From Klebsiella africana (GTDB lineage: Bacteria > Pseudomonadota > Gammaproteobacteria > Enterobacterales > Enterobacteriaceae), in contig NZ_CP084874.1 of the NCBI RefSeq assembly GCF_020526085.1, positions 2,108,001 through 2,172,000 of the forward strand: a DNA stretch of 64,000 bases, written 5' to 3'. A program made the translations under genes and the position numbers. The notes beneath the pieces were generated by a model. That model was not told where the DNA came from and did no database searches. It worked only from the letters and a program-made list of their open reading frames with translations. Of this stretch, positions 53,881-62,883 are shown in pieces (position 1 is the stretch's first letter; each line of letters begins with the position of its first letter).

Positions 53881-56031
53881 TCAGACGTCGGCAGCGGCTT
53901 TCAGTCGTGCTTTCATGTCGCTGTAGGCCGTCCAGGCATAGCGCTCTGCCCATTGCTGGTCGGCAATCGCTTCCACTTTCACCGCACAGTATTTGGTTTC
54001 CGGCGTTTTGGAGATCGGATCGAGGTTATCCTGGGTCAGCTCATTGCAGGCGCCCACCCACCACTGATAGGTCATATAGACCGCCCCCGGGTTAATGCGA
54101 TCGCTGAGGTCGGCACGGGAGATCACCTTCCCGCGCCGGGAACTGACCCACACCAGTTGTTTGTCGGCGATCCCCAGTCGTTGCGCATCCGCGGGATTCA
54201 TCTGCACCCGTCCCGGCTCGTCGGCCAGCGACTGCAGCGCGGCGCAGTTGCCGGTCATCGAGCGGCAGGAATAATGCCCGACTTCCCGCACGGTGCAGAG
54301 CACCAGCGGCCACTCGTCATCCGGACGCTCCGCCGGCGCGCGCCAGGCGGTGGCGAACAGCTGCCCTTTACCCGATGGGGTATCGAAGCGGTTGTCTTTA
54401 TACAGCCACGGCGTGCCGGGGTGGTCGAGGGTTGGGCACGGCCACTGAACATGGCCCATATCGCCCATTTTCTCCCAGGTCACGCCGTAGAACAGCGGAC
54501 AGAGTTCGCGCATCTCGTCCCAGATCTGCTGGTTGTTCTCATAGTGCATCGGATAGCCCATTTCGCTGGCCAGCAGGCTAATGATCTCCCAGTCGCGCTT
54601 CACATTCCCGGCCGGAGGGATCGCCTGTTCAAACCGCTGGAACCCGCGGTCGGCGCAAGTGAAGACGCCGCCGTGCTCGCCCCAGGAGGTGGCCGGCAGC
54701 AGGACATCGGCCATTTCCGCTGTTTTGGTCATGAAAATGTCCTGCACGACCACGAAGTCCAGCGCCTCGAGGCCTTTGCGCACCAGGCCGAGGTCGGCTT
54801 CAGTCTGCAGCGGATCTTCACCCATGATGTAGTAGGCTTTGATCTCGCCGGTCAGTGCTTTATGCGGCACCTCGGTGATGCGGGTGCCGACCTGGTCATC
54901 CATCAGCGCCGGGTCGACACCCCAGGCGGCGGCGAATTTCGCCCGCACGGCGGGGTCGGTGACCTCCTGATAGCCGGGAAACAGGTTCGGCAGCACGCCC
55001 ATATCGCAGGCGCCCTGTACGTTGTTTTGCCCGCGGACCGGCCCCACGCCGACGTTAGGCCGTCCCAGGTTGCCAGTAAGCAGCGCCAGGCTTGCCAGGC
55101 CGCGCACCACGTCCACCGCCTGGCCAAACTGAGTAACCCCCATGCCCCACATAATGGTGGCGGATGGGGCGGCGGCGAACATGCGCATCGCCTCCCGGAT
55201 TTCCCGCGCGCTGACCCCAACAATCCCTTCCACCGCTTCCGGGGCGTAATCCTTCACCGCCTCGCGGTAAGCATCCAGCCCTTCGGTATAGCGTTCGACA
55301 TAGGTTTTGTTGTACAGCTCTTCCTCCAGCAGCACATAGCCGAAGGCATTTACCAGCGCCATGTTGCTGCCATTGTTGAGCTGCAGATGACGGTCGGCAA
55401 TGCGCGCGGTTTCAATGCGCCGCGGATCGCAGACGATGATTTTGGCGCCGTTGTCCCGGGCCTTGATTACCCGGCGGGCGACGATGGGATGGGAGTCGGC
55501 ACAGTTGTAGCCAAAAACCAGCAGGCACTTCGAGTTTTCGATGTCGCTAATCGAGTTGCTCATCGCCCCGTTACCCAGCGCCTGCTGCAGCCCGGCGACG
55601 GAGGGGCCGTGGCAGACGCGGGCGCAGCAGTCGACGTTATTGGTATTCAGCACCGCGCGGGCGAACTTTTGCATCACATAGTTGGTTTCGTTGCCGGTGC
55701 CGCGCGAGGAGCCGGTGGTCATGATGGCGCGCGGGCCATGCTTCTCTTTGATCTCCCTGAGCTTGCTGGCGGTGTAGCGAATCGCCTCCTGCCAGCTGAC
55801 CGGCGTCAAGGCGCCGCCTTTCTGGTAGCGGATCATCGGTTGTTTAAGACGGGGCGTCAGGAGCTGCGTGTCGTTAAGAAAATCCCAGCCGTAGTAGCCT
55901 TTCAGGCACAGCTGGTTCTGGTTGGTGACGCCGTCGGCGGCTTCCGCGCGAATGATTTTATTGTTGTCGACAACCAGTTTAAGTTTGCAACCCGCCCCGC
56001 AGTAGGGGCACACGCTCGTGATTTTTTTCAT
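53881..56031 (-). CDS. Formate dehydrogenase H-like molybdoenzyme with Cys in place of selenocysteine
   Basis: This 716-residue protein aligns without gaps to E. coli FdhF (715 aa) through the first 140 residues. The [4Fe-4S] cysteines are Cys8, 11, 15 and 42 (CPYCGAGC and LCLKG). The metal ligand that is selenocysteine 140 in FdhF is Cys140 here, encoded by TGC (55612-55614, reverse strand), within ARVCHGPS. His141 follows as in FdhF. The start at 56031 was chosen from the FdhF N-terminus. No Tat signal, electron-transfer subunit or hydrogenase gene is adjacent. The next gene upstream is HcxB-like. Confidence 0.92.
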   Translation of the reverse strand: MKKITSVCPYCGAGCKLKLVVDNNKIIRAEAADGVTNQNQLCLKGYYGWDFLNDTQLLTPRLKQPMIRYQKGGALTPVSWQEAIRYTASKLREIKEKHGPRAIMTTGSSRGTGNETNYVMQKFARAVLNTNNVDCCARVCHGPSVAGLQQALGNGAMSNSISDIENSKCLLVFGYNCADSHPIVARRVIKARDNGAKIIVCDPRRIETARIADRHLQLNNGSNMALVNAFGYVLLEEELYNKTYVERYTEGLDAYREAVKDYAPEAVEGIVGVSAREIREAMRMFAAAPSATIMWGMGVTQFGQAVDVVRGLASLALLTGNLGRPNVGVGPVRGQNNVQGACDMGVLPNLFPGYQEVTDPAVRAKFAAAWGVDPALMDDQVGTRITEVPHKALTGEIKAYYIMGEDPLQTEADLGLVRKGLEALDFVVVQDIFMTKTAEMADVLLPATSWGEHGGVFTCADRGFQRFEQAIPPAGNVKRDWEIISLLASEMGYPMHYENNQQIWDEMRELCPLFYGVTWEKMGDMGHVQWPCPTLDHPGTPWLYKDNRFDTPSGKGQLFATAWRAPAERPDDEWPLVLCTVREVGHYSCRSMTGNCAALQSLADEPGRVQMNPADAQRLGIADKQLVWVSSRRGKVISRADLSDRINPGAVYMTYQWWVGACNELTQDNLDPISKTPETKYCAVKVEAIADQQWAERYAWTAYSDMKARLKAAADV

Positions 56032-56278
56032 CAGTAACAGACCTGTTAACAGTGAACTGAGTATCGCTGTCGCGCCGGGCCCGACGGGCAACGATCGCGG
56101 TATCGCCTGGTGGTGATGCAGACCCAGGCCTGTTGCGCTATGCAGGTCTTGTGCCAGAATTTAACTTGTTGATTTATATGTGAAAATTAAAAGAATTGAG
56201 ATGACGGGAGCATGACCTCGTCACTAATGACGATGACGCAGAGCGCCGACGTCAGACGCTCTGCGGGGTAACACGTTG

Positions 56279-57358
56279 CTAGGCGAGAGGGCGGCAGCGG
56301 TCGAAATGCGATTCGCTCAGGCCGACGTCGCGCGCGGCGGTGCAGATAGCCTGCCAGCTGCCGGCATCCAGCGGGATCCCCTGCGCCAGCCGCGTTTCGC
56401 GGTTGGCGGCCTCCCATTCGCCGGGCGCCAGTACCGGGGCATCGGGATCGTGCGGTGACTGCTTACACCATGCGATAAAGGCCTCCGTCTGCGCCTGGCT
56501 GTCCGGGGCATCGAATGCGTCCGGGCGCAGGATCACTGTGGTCATGCAGTTAAAGATGGCGTCAACGCTGGTCTGCAGGCTCTCCTGATGGGTGGTTTGC
56601 CCCCCGGAAAGTGCGCCGCCGAGCACTTCGCACAGCGTCGCCAGGGCATAGCCTTTGTGCTGGGCGAAGGTGAGCAGGGCGCCCAGCGGCGAGGTCTGCA
56701 TCACCGCCGGGTCGGTAGTGGGTCGACCCTCGGCGTCAATCAGGCAGCCGGGGGCCACGGCTTCGCCTTTATGCCAGGCGACGCGGGTTTTACCAAAGGC
56801 GATGGCGCTGGTGGCGTAGTCCAGCAGCAGCGGCGGATGGCCCGCGCGGGGAAATACCACGCACAGCGGGTTGGTGCCGAAGCGGCTGTCCTTCCCGCGG
56901 AACGGGGCGACCATCGGGTCGCCGATGACGCTGACGAAATGAATGGAGATCAGCCCCGCGGCAGCGCACTGTTCGGCCCAGTAACCGATGCGCCCGACGT
57001 GATGCGCATTGCGCAGGGCGATAGCCGCCATACCGTGCTGCTTCGCCTTTTCAATGCCTAACTGCATCGCCTCGTGGGCGACCACCTGGCCGAAGCCAGC
57101 GTTGCCGTCGAGGGTGACCACGGCGCCGGCGTCTTTGGTCACCGTGGCGTGGCGGTTGAGCTGCAGAAAACCACCGGCTTGGGATTTGACGTAGCTGGGG
57201 ATCATCCCAACGCCGTGGGAGTCATGCCCGGCCAGGTTGGCGGCGATCAGGTGGTCCGCGACGAGGGTAGCTTCCCCCGGGGTACTGCCGAGATGGGTAA
57301 ACAGTGAGACGACAAACTGATGCAGATCCGTCGCCAGAAAGCGGTGTCCTGTTGGCAC
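56279..57358 (-). CDS. HcxB (YbiC)-like hydroxycarboxylate dehydrogenase
   Basis: This 359-residue malate/L-sulfolactate dehydrogenase-family enzyme is colinear with E. coli HcxB/YbiC (361 aa). Shared segments are HLIAANLAGHDSHGVGMIPS, RNAHHVGRIGYWAEQCAAAG, RFGTNPLCVVFPR and LPLDAGSWQAIC-like. It would interconvert 2-hydroxy and 2-oxo carboxylates with NAD(P). The start is GTG, preceded by CAGGAGAGAATCA, a strong ribosome-binding site. It lies 247 bp upstream of the formate dehydrogenase-like gene on the same strand; co-transcription is uncertain. Confidence 0.88.
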   Translation of the reverse strand: MPTGHRFLATDLHQFVVSLFTHLGSTPGEATLVADHLIAANLAGHDSHGVGMIPSYVKSQAGGFLQLNRHATVTKDAGAVVTLDGNAGFGQVVAHEAMQLGIEKAKQHGMAAIALRNAHHVGRIGYWAEQCAAAGLISIHFVSVIGDPMVAPFRGKDSRFGTNPLCVVFPRAGHPPLLLDYATSAIAFGKTRVAWHKGEAVAPGCLIDAEGRPTTDPAVMQTSPLGALLTFAQHKGYALATLCEVLGGALSGGQTTHQESLQTSVDAIFNCMTTVILRPDAFDAPDSQAQTEAFIAWCKQSPHDPDAPVLAPGEWEAANRETRLAQGIPLDAGSWQAICTAARDVGLSESHFDRCRPLA

Positions 57359-57606
57359 TGATTCTCTCCTGTAGTCTGTTGTTATTTTGTTATGTTTGCC
57401 GTTTTATGCTGCGCCGCCCGGCGCAGAAGGTCAAGGGCGGGAGCGCACGGCGGAACGTCACTGCGTCTACGCCGGAGTCCGACGCCAGGCGATAAAAAAC
57501 CCGGCCGGGATCGCGTTTTAATTAACGCCATAAACACCACATTTTTAAATTCTGCCAGTGTCACAAAAGCCAGAAAAAAGCCATCCCCGTCGTTGCAAGG
57601 GGAGCT

Positions 57607-57661
57607 GATACCACTATATGTTAAATTTGTGTTTATTAATTGATGATTAAAGGTTGGTATC
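57607..57661 (+). promoter_or_regulatory. Inverted 7-mers flanking the promoter of the Fbp/Afu-type operon
   Basis: GATACCA (57607-57613) and TGGTATC (57655-57661) are exact reverse complements separated by a 41-bp AT-rich stretch, the second abutting the ATG at 57662. The spacing suggests paired operator halves or a long leader hairpin. The rest of the 303-bp gap from 57359 contains a hairpin CTGCGCC-GCCC-GGCGCAG (57409-57426) and no gene. Confidence 0.35.
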
Positions 57662-58750
57662 ATGTATAAGAAAATAAGTGGTTTAGTGGTTTCACTGACG
57701 GCCGTTTTCGCCTGTGCCGCCTGGGCGGAGGTGCCTGCGGGCTATCCGGCGGATTATCAAAAAACAGTGGATGCCGCCGTCAAAGAGGGCAAGGTGGTGA
57801 TCTATTCCACTACCGATACCAAAGCGGCCGGGCCGTTAATTAAAGGATTCGAAGCACAATATCCGGGCGTAAAAGTCGAATATAACGACATGAACAGCAC
57901 CGAGCTGTATAACCGTTATATCAGCGAGCAGGCCGCCGGGGGCGGCAGCGGGGACGTGGTGTGGAGCTCGTCGATGGATACCGCGCTGAAATTAGCTACC
58001 GAATACGCGGAGCAATATGCCTCGCCGGAGGTGAAGCAATTACCCGACTGGGCGGTCTGGCAGCAGAAAGCCTATGGCACCACCTACGAGCCGGTGGTGT
58101 TTATCTATAACAAACGCCTGATCCCGCAGAATGAGGTCCCGGATTCGCATACCGCGCTGGCAAAACTTATCGCCAGCCAGGCCGATAAATTTAAAGGCAA
58201 AGTCACCACTTACGATATCGAAAAATCGGGCCTCGGCTTTATGCTGGCGGTGCAGGACAGCCAGGCCGACGCGAACTATTTTACCGACCTGGCGAATATT
58301 GCCAAAGGCGGCCTGACGGTGCAGTCTTCCACCGGCACGATGATGGAGCGCGTCTCCTCTGGCGAAAATCTGATCGGCTATAACATTCTGGGCTCCTATG
58401 CCGAAGCGCGGGCGAAAAACGATCCCTCTTTAGGCATTTCCTATCCGAAAGATTACGTGCTGGTGCTCTCCCGCGTCTCGTTTATTAGCCAGGAGAGCGA
58501 ACATCCCAATGCGGCGAAATTGTGGCTGGATTATGTCTTGTCGGAAAAAGGCCAGCAGATCCTCGCCAGCCAGGCGGATATTCCCTCTATTCGTCGCGAT
58601 ATTGAAGGTAAAAATGATATCGACGGCATGACCGCGCTGCTGGGCAAAGCGTTAAAACCGATCCCGGTCAACGAAACGCTGCTCGATTATTTACAGCCGC
58701 AAAAACGCCTGCAGTTTATTAAACAATGGCGCAGCGCCGCCGCGAAATAA
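57662..58750 (+). CDS. Fbp/Afu-type ABC periplasmic binding protein
   Basis: This 362-residue class II binding protein has a signal peptide ending near ACAAWA (about residue 22). The mature domain begins with KEGKVVIYSTTDTKAAGPLI and has the GDVVWSSSMDTALKLA and AAKLWLDYVLSEKGQQIL regions of the AfuA/FbpA/aminoethylphosphonate group. The substrate could be ferric iron, a phosphorylated sugar or a phosphonate; sequence alone does not decide. It is the first of three genes of one importer. Confidence 0.87.
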   Translation: MYKKISGLVVSLTAVFACAAWAEVPAGYPADYQKTVDAAVKEGKVVIYSTTDTKAAGPLIKGFEAQYPGVKVEYNDMNSTELYNRYISEQAAGGGSGDVVWSSSMDTALKLATEYAEQYASPEVKQLPDWAVWQQKAYGTTYEPVVFIYNKRLIPQNEVPDSHTALAKLIASQADKFKGKVTTYDIEKSGLGFMLAVQDSQADANYFTDLANIAKGGLTVQSSTGTMMERVSSGENLIGYNILGSYAEARAKNDPSLGISYPKDYVLVLSRVSFISQESEHPNAAKLWLDYVLSEKGQQILASQADIPSIRRDIEGKNDIDGMTALLGKALKPIPVNETLLDYLQPQKRLQFIKQWRSAAAK

Positions 58751-58824
58751 TCCTCCCCCGGGGCGTCGCCGATGCCCCTTATTCACACCCGGCGGGTTTT
58801 TTCTCCTGACCAAAGGGATGAACC

Positions 58825-60594
58825 ATGAATGTATTACGCAGAAAGTGGCAGGGGCTGCCGCGCGGCGTGGTGGTGTGCATCACGGCGCTGGTGATTTACG
58901 TCCCGCTGTTATTTATTGTGGTGCAGAGTTTTCTCTCGGCGCCATTCTTTTCCCGCTCCAAATCCTGGAGTCTGGAAGCCTTCGCCTTTATTTTTACCGA
59001 CCCGGATTTTTATCTGGCATTAAGATCCGGTTTTATTCTCGCCTTTGGCCTGGTGATTATCGCCATTCCGCTGGGCGGTATTTTGGCGTTTCTGATGGTG
59101 CGCACCGATTTACCCGGCCGGCGGTTCATTGAGCCGCTGATCCTGGTGCCGATTTTCGTTTCGCCGATGGTGCTGGGCTTTGGCTACGTGGTGGCCGCCG
59201 GGCCGGTGGGCTTCTTTTCCCAGTGGGCGCAGCAGCTGATCGGTTTTGTGCCGTGGAATATCTACTCGATGTTCAGCATTGTGGTTATCGCCGGCTTAAC
59301 CCACGTGCCGCACGCCTATCTCTATATCTCCTCGGCGCTGCGCAGCGTCGGTTCGGACGTGGAAGAGGCGGCGCGCACCGTCGGCGCCACGCCGCTGCAG
59401 GTGATGACCTCGGTGAGTCTGCCGATGGTGCGGCCGTCCATTCTTTACGCCTGTGTGCTGCTCTTTTTCCTCGGTCTGGAAGTCTTCGGTCTGATGCTGG
59501 TGCTGGGCGACCCCGAGGGCAACATGGTGCTGGCGACCTATCTCTATAAGCTGACCAACAAGCTCGGCACCCCCTCCTACCATCTGATGGCGGCGGTGGC
59601 AGTGGTGCTGATCTGCATCACCATCCCGCTGGTAATGCTCCAGCGGCGACTGATGCGCACCGCCAACCGCTTTGTCACCATGAAGGGCAAGGCGTCGCAG
59701 GCGCGGGCGCTGCCGCTGGGCAAATGGCGCTGGGTCGCCGGGGCGGTGGTGGTGGCCTGGCTGACGGTGACCATTGGTGTACCGCTGCTCGGCGTGGCGC
59801 TGCGCGCCTTTATCTCCAACTGGGGCGTCGGCGTGTCGCTGTGGGATGAGCTGTCGCTGGCGACGTTCCATAATATCTGGCAGCAGCCCAACCTGCTGCG
59901 GGCGATCGTCAACTCGATGGCTATCGGCATCGTCGGCGGCGCGCTGGCGGTGATCTGCTATCTGTTTGTCGGCATCGCCATGCATCGCAAAGCGGACAAC
60001 GTCACCCGCTTTCTCGACTACAGCGTGCTGGTCCCGCGCGCGGTACCGGGGCTGCTGGCCGGTCTGGCCTTCCTGTGGGTATTCCTGTTTGTGCCGATGT
60101 GGCTCGATCAGTCGCTGAAGCACGGCTGGTTCTCGGCGCTGCCGGTGGCCGACTGGCTGCGGGAGCACGTTATTGTGCAGCTGCGCGCTCTGCGCAACAC
60201 CATCTTCAGCGTCTGGCTGGCCTATACCGTGGTGTGGATGGCCTACGGTCTGCGACTCATCTCCTCGACGTTGCTGCAGGTGGGCCCGGAGCTGGAGGAG
60301 GCGGCGCGCAGCACCGGCGCCTCGCGGGGGCAGATCACCCGCCACGTGACCGTCCCGCTGTCGCGCTATGGGCTGATTGGCTCCTGGCTGCTGATGTTCC
60401 TGATCTTTGAGCGCGAGTATTCCACCGGCGTCTATCTGCTGTCGCCGGGTACCGAAACCATCGGCTCGATGCTGGTGTCGCTGTGGGCGGCGGGGGCCAT
60501 CGATATCGTCGCGGCGCTCTCCTTTATCAATATTCTGCTGGTGGTGATTGGCCTGGGTATCGCCCTGCGCTTTGGAGTGAAATTACATGATTGA
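58825..60594 (+). CDS. Fbp/Afu-type ABC permease, two fused domains
   Basis: This 589-residue membrane protein consists of two tandem BPD_transp_1 permease domains. Each has a coupling loop (EEAARTVGATPLQVMTSVSL and EEAARSTGASRGQITRHVTV), as in FbpB and AfuB. A Lys/Arg-rich linker around residues 270-295 joins the halves. The ATG at 58825 follows AAAGGGATGAACC; a shorter frame starting 7 bp earlier is a shadow. It overlaps the ATPase gene by 8 bp. Confidence 0.92.
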   Translation: MNVLRRKWQGLPRGVVVCITALVIYVPLLFIVVQSFLSAPFFSRSKSWSLEAFAFIFTDPDFYLALRSGFILAFGLVIIAIPLGGILAFLMVRTDLPGRRFIEPLILVPIFVSPMVLGFGYVVAAGPVGFFSQWAQQLIGFVPWNIYSMFSIVVIAGLTHVPHAYLYISSALRSVGSDVEEAARTVGATPLQVMTSVSLPMVRPSILYACVLLFFLGLEVFGLMLVLGDPEGNMVLATYLYKLTNKLGTPSYHLMAAVAVVLICITIPLVMLQRRLMRTANRFVTMKGKASQARALPLGKWRWVAGAVVVAWLTVTIGVPLLGVALRAFISNWGVGVSLWDELSLATFHNIWQQPNLLRAIVNSMAIGIVGGALAVICYLFVGIAMHRKADNVTRFLDYSVLVPRAVPGLLAGLAFLWVFLFVPMWLDQSLKHGWFSALPVADWLREHVIVQLRALRNTIFSVWLAYTVVWMAYGLRLISSTLLQVGPELEEAARSTGASRGQITRHVTVPLSRYGLIGSWLLMFLIFEREYSTGVYLLSPGTETIGSMLVSLWAAGAIDIVAALSFINILLVVIGLGIALRFGVKLHD

Positions 60595-61657
60595 GTTATC
60601 GGTAGAAAATCTGCATCTCACCTATGGCGACAACCCGGTGCTGAAGGGGGTGTCGATGACGCTCGGCCGGGGAGAGGTGGTGTCGCTGCTGGGGCCGTCG
60701 GGAAGCGGCAAAACCACGCTGCTGCGGGCGGTGGCCGGGCTGGAAAAACCGACGAGCGGACGAATCGCCATTGGCAATCGCACGGTGTACGACGGCACGC
60801 CGCGCAGCGAAATCCCGGCCGAAGAGCGTAACCTGGGCCTGGTCTTTCAGTCCTATGCTCTGTGGCCGCACAAAACGGTGTTCGACAACGTGGCCTATCC
60901 GCTGAAGCTGCGTAAAGTGGCCGCCGGGGAGATAAAAGAGCGGGTGCAGCGTGTGCTGGATCAGCTGGGGCTGGGGCATCTTGGCAACCGCCATCCGCAC
61001 CAGCTCTCCGGCGGCCAGCAGCAGCGGGTGGCCATCGGCCGGGCGCTGGTCTACAACCCGCCGGTGATCCTGCTGGATGAACCGCTCTCTAACCTTGACG
61101 CCAAGCTGCGCGAAGAGGCGCGGGTGTTTCTGCGCGAGCTGATCATCAAGCTGGGCCTGTCGGCGCTGATGGTCACCCACGATCAGAATGAAGCGATGGC
61201 CATCTCCGATCGTATTCTGCTACTGAACAATGGCGTCATTGAGCAACAGGGAACGCCGCAGGAGATGTACGGCAGCCCGGCGACGCTGTTCGCTGCCGAG
61301 TTTATGGGCAGCAATAACCGCCTGCACGGCAAGGTGATGGCGCTGGAGAACGGCAGGGCGCGGATCGAAGGCGCCAGCTGGAGCCTGTGGGGGCGAGCGG
61401 GCGAGGGGGTTAGCGTCGGCGAGCCGGCGACGGCGGTGATCCGCGTCGAGCGCCTGCGTCTGGACGGCGCGGCGCAGGATAACAGCCTCCAGCTACCGCT
61501 GCTGACCAGCATGTACCTCGGCGACCGCTGGGAGTACCTGTTCCGTACCGAAGGCGATGACTTTCCGCTGCGCGCCTACGGAACGGCGCTGCGCGATGCC
61601 GAACACTGCCATCTGACGCTCCCGGCGGAAGATGTGTGGATTTTTCCGCAGCGGTAA
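60587..61657 (+). CDS. Fbp/Afu-type ABC ATPase with C-terminal TOBE-like domain
   Basis: This 356-residue ATPase has Walker A GPSGSGKTT, the signature [15 protein letters not shown], Walker B VILLDEPLSNLDAKLRE and the switch His in MVTHDQNEAMAISD. A C-terminal TOBE-like regulatory extension runs from about residue 245. The length and order are those of FbpC/PotA-type ATPases. It is the last gene before the CRISPR remnant; the gap between them is 251 bp. Confidence 0.92.
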   Translation: MIELSVENLHLTYGDNPVLKGVSMTLGRGEVVSLLGPSGSGKTTLLRAVAGLEKPTSGRIAIGNRTVYDGTPRSEIPAEERNLGLVFQSYALWPHKTVFDNVAYPLKLRKVAAGEIKERVQRVLDQLGLGHLGNRHPHQLSGGQQQRVAIGRALVYNPPVILLDEPLSNLDAKLREEARVFLRELIIKLGLSALMVTHDQNEAMAISDRILLLNNGVIEQQGTPQEMYGSPATLFAAEFMGSNNRLHGKVMALENGRARIEGASWSLWGRAGEGVSVGEPATAVIRVERLRLDGAAQDNSLQLPLLTSMYLGDRWEYLFRTEGDDFPLRAYGTALRDAEHCHLTLPAEDVWIFPQR

Positions 61658-61908
61658 CTTCGCGAAGCCACGGAAGGCAAGCGCCAAAATGACGCGGTAC
61701 GTTCCGGGCATGACAAAAGCGCTTTGCCCTCGGCTGCCGGTCGGGCAGGCGAGTAGGGTAGACCGGTCCTGGTCTGCAGCAAGTCGACGGTGATGATATT
61801 GGGGCATACTTTTTCGTTTGATGAATGTGATGTTGATGCGGAATCCCTGCGGAGTGCAATTGTCGTAAATCTGGTGTTTTAATACGCCGCTAAACACAAT
61901 ATGCTGGT

Positions 61909-62119
61909 GTCTTCCCCACATGCGTGGGGGTGTTTCTAGTTGTCAGGCGAGGAACGAGTGCATCTGTTTGTCTTCCCCACATGCGTGGGGGTGTTTCTGT
62001 TAAGCATGGTTTTGTCAGAGTATATGGGCTGTCTTCCCCACCTGTGTGGGGGTGTGTCTAAAAAAGAAAATTCTCCGGTTCCCTGTTCGGGTCTTCACCA
62101 CACGTGTGGGGCCTGTTTT
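61909..62119 (+). CRISPR. Orphan type I-E-like CRISPR array, four 29-bp repeats and three spacers
   Basis: Repeats are at 61909-61937, 61970-61998, 62031-62059 and 62091-62119. Spacers of 32, 32 and 31 bp lie at 61938-61969, 61999-62030 and 62060-62090. Repeats 1 and 2 are identical: they start GTCTTCCCCACATGCGTGGG and end GGTGTTTCT, with a CCCCAC/GTGGGG hairpin. Repeat 3 has three changes and repeat 4 at least eight, so decay grows rightwards and the leader end is on the left. No cas gene is in the window. The array lies between ABC transporter genes and a glyoxalase-family gene, which I recall as the site of the Klebsiella I-E* system. Confidence 0.88.
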
Positions 62120-62139
62120 CGTTTGATAAGGAAATTAAA

Positions 62140-62823
62140 ATGAAAAGAGCCGAATTAGACGTTGTGGTTTTAGGTGAGGATTTACCGAATGAAGGGCTGG
62201 TAAAAGGAACGCTTGGTACGATTGTGATGGTTTTTAATGCGCCAACAACTGGCTATCTGGTCGAGTTTTGCGACGAGAAAGGAAAAACAATCGCAATGCC
62301 AGTTTTATTCCCCGCCCAGCTAAAGCGCTATTTCACGATTGGTAACCTGAAGTCGCTGATGGTTGAAGGTAATTATCCCGTAGCCGACCCTGTAGACCCA
62401 GACGTCATGGCAGATTTAATGCACAAAGTCGCGCCTGTTGAATGGGAGGACAAGAAAAGAAGGGTCTATGAGGATATTCAACGACTATTGATTAGTCGGC
62501 CGGACTACGCTGATATGTTCAATATTATGGATGGGGGTGAGTACAATGGCATGACATTGTACAGCCTGGTGCAGGCAGAGAACGGTAAACCTGCATGGTC
62601 GAATATCTTTGTTCGAAACTTTGAGACGCGTATTAACGAAATCTATGTCGATCCGAACCTCAATGGCAAAGTAGTGATTGGTGAAGAGGGCATGTCCGTG
62701 ATTGTCTACAGCTTCACAGATGACCGTTTCGAAATCCGCGATAAAGTCTCCTCGGATTATGTCATTGAGTCGCATACCCACTTCAACGGACTGTTGTCCG
62801 CCCTCATTGAGCCGGTCAGCTGA
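62140..62823 (+). CDS. Unknown protein with an N-terminal DUF4926-like domain, next to the CRISPR array
   Basis: This 227-residue protein starts at the ATG at 62140, 20 bp after the last CRISPR repeat, behind ATAAGGAAATTAAA. Residues 1-65 (MKRAELDVVVLGEDLPNEGL, then GTLGTIVMVF and LFPAQLKRYF) look like the DUF4926 fold. The rest, about 160 residues, matches nothing I recognise; it is acidic and has no signal peptide or membrane segment. Its base composition is clearly AT-richer than the flanking genes, which suggests horizontal origin. It may be a cargo or defence-related gene, but no function is established. Confidence 0.75.
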   Translation: MKRAELDVVVLGEDLPNEGLVKGTLGTIVMVFNAPTTGYLVEFCDEKGKTIAMPVLFPAQLKRYFTIGNLKSLMVEGNYPVADPVDPDVMADLMHKVAPVEWEDKKRRVYEDIQRLLISRPDYADMFNIMDGGEYNGMTLYSLVQAENGKPAWSNIFVRNFETRINEIYVDPNLNGKVVIGEEGMSVIVYSFTDDRFEIRDKVSSDYVIESHTHFNGLLSALIEPVS

Positions 62824-62845
62824 ATCCGACACATCCGTACCCTCA

Positions 62846-62874
62846 GAGCTTCCCACGGACGTGGGGATTTTCTT
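62846..62874. terminator. CCCACG/CGTGGG hairpin after the DUF4926-like gene; possibly a decayed CRISPR repeat
   Basis: CCCACG-GA-CGTGGG followed by GATTTTCTT fits a short intrinsic terminator for the gene that stops at 62823. The same 29 bp also match the CRISPR repeat at about 18 positions by my ungapped alignment, including CCCAC and CGTGGGG. The two readings cannot be separated from sequence alone. Confidence 0.5.
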
Positions 62875-62883
62875 CCGCTCAGC

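Noticed and set aside
53953..56037. 694-codon open frame antisense to the formate dehydrogenase-like gene
   Set aside because: The reverse frame encodes a full-length molybdoenzyme with all motifs. The antisense frame is a product of high GC codon bias.
61940..62143. Open frame of 67 codons running across the CRISPR repeats
   Set aside because: It repeats the residues FPTCVGVF-type because it reads through the CRISPR repeats; this is a well-known false gene pattern.
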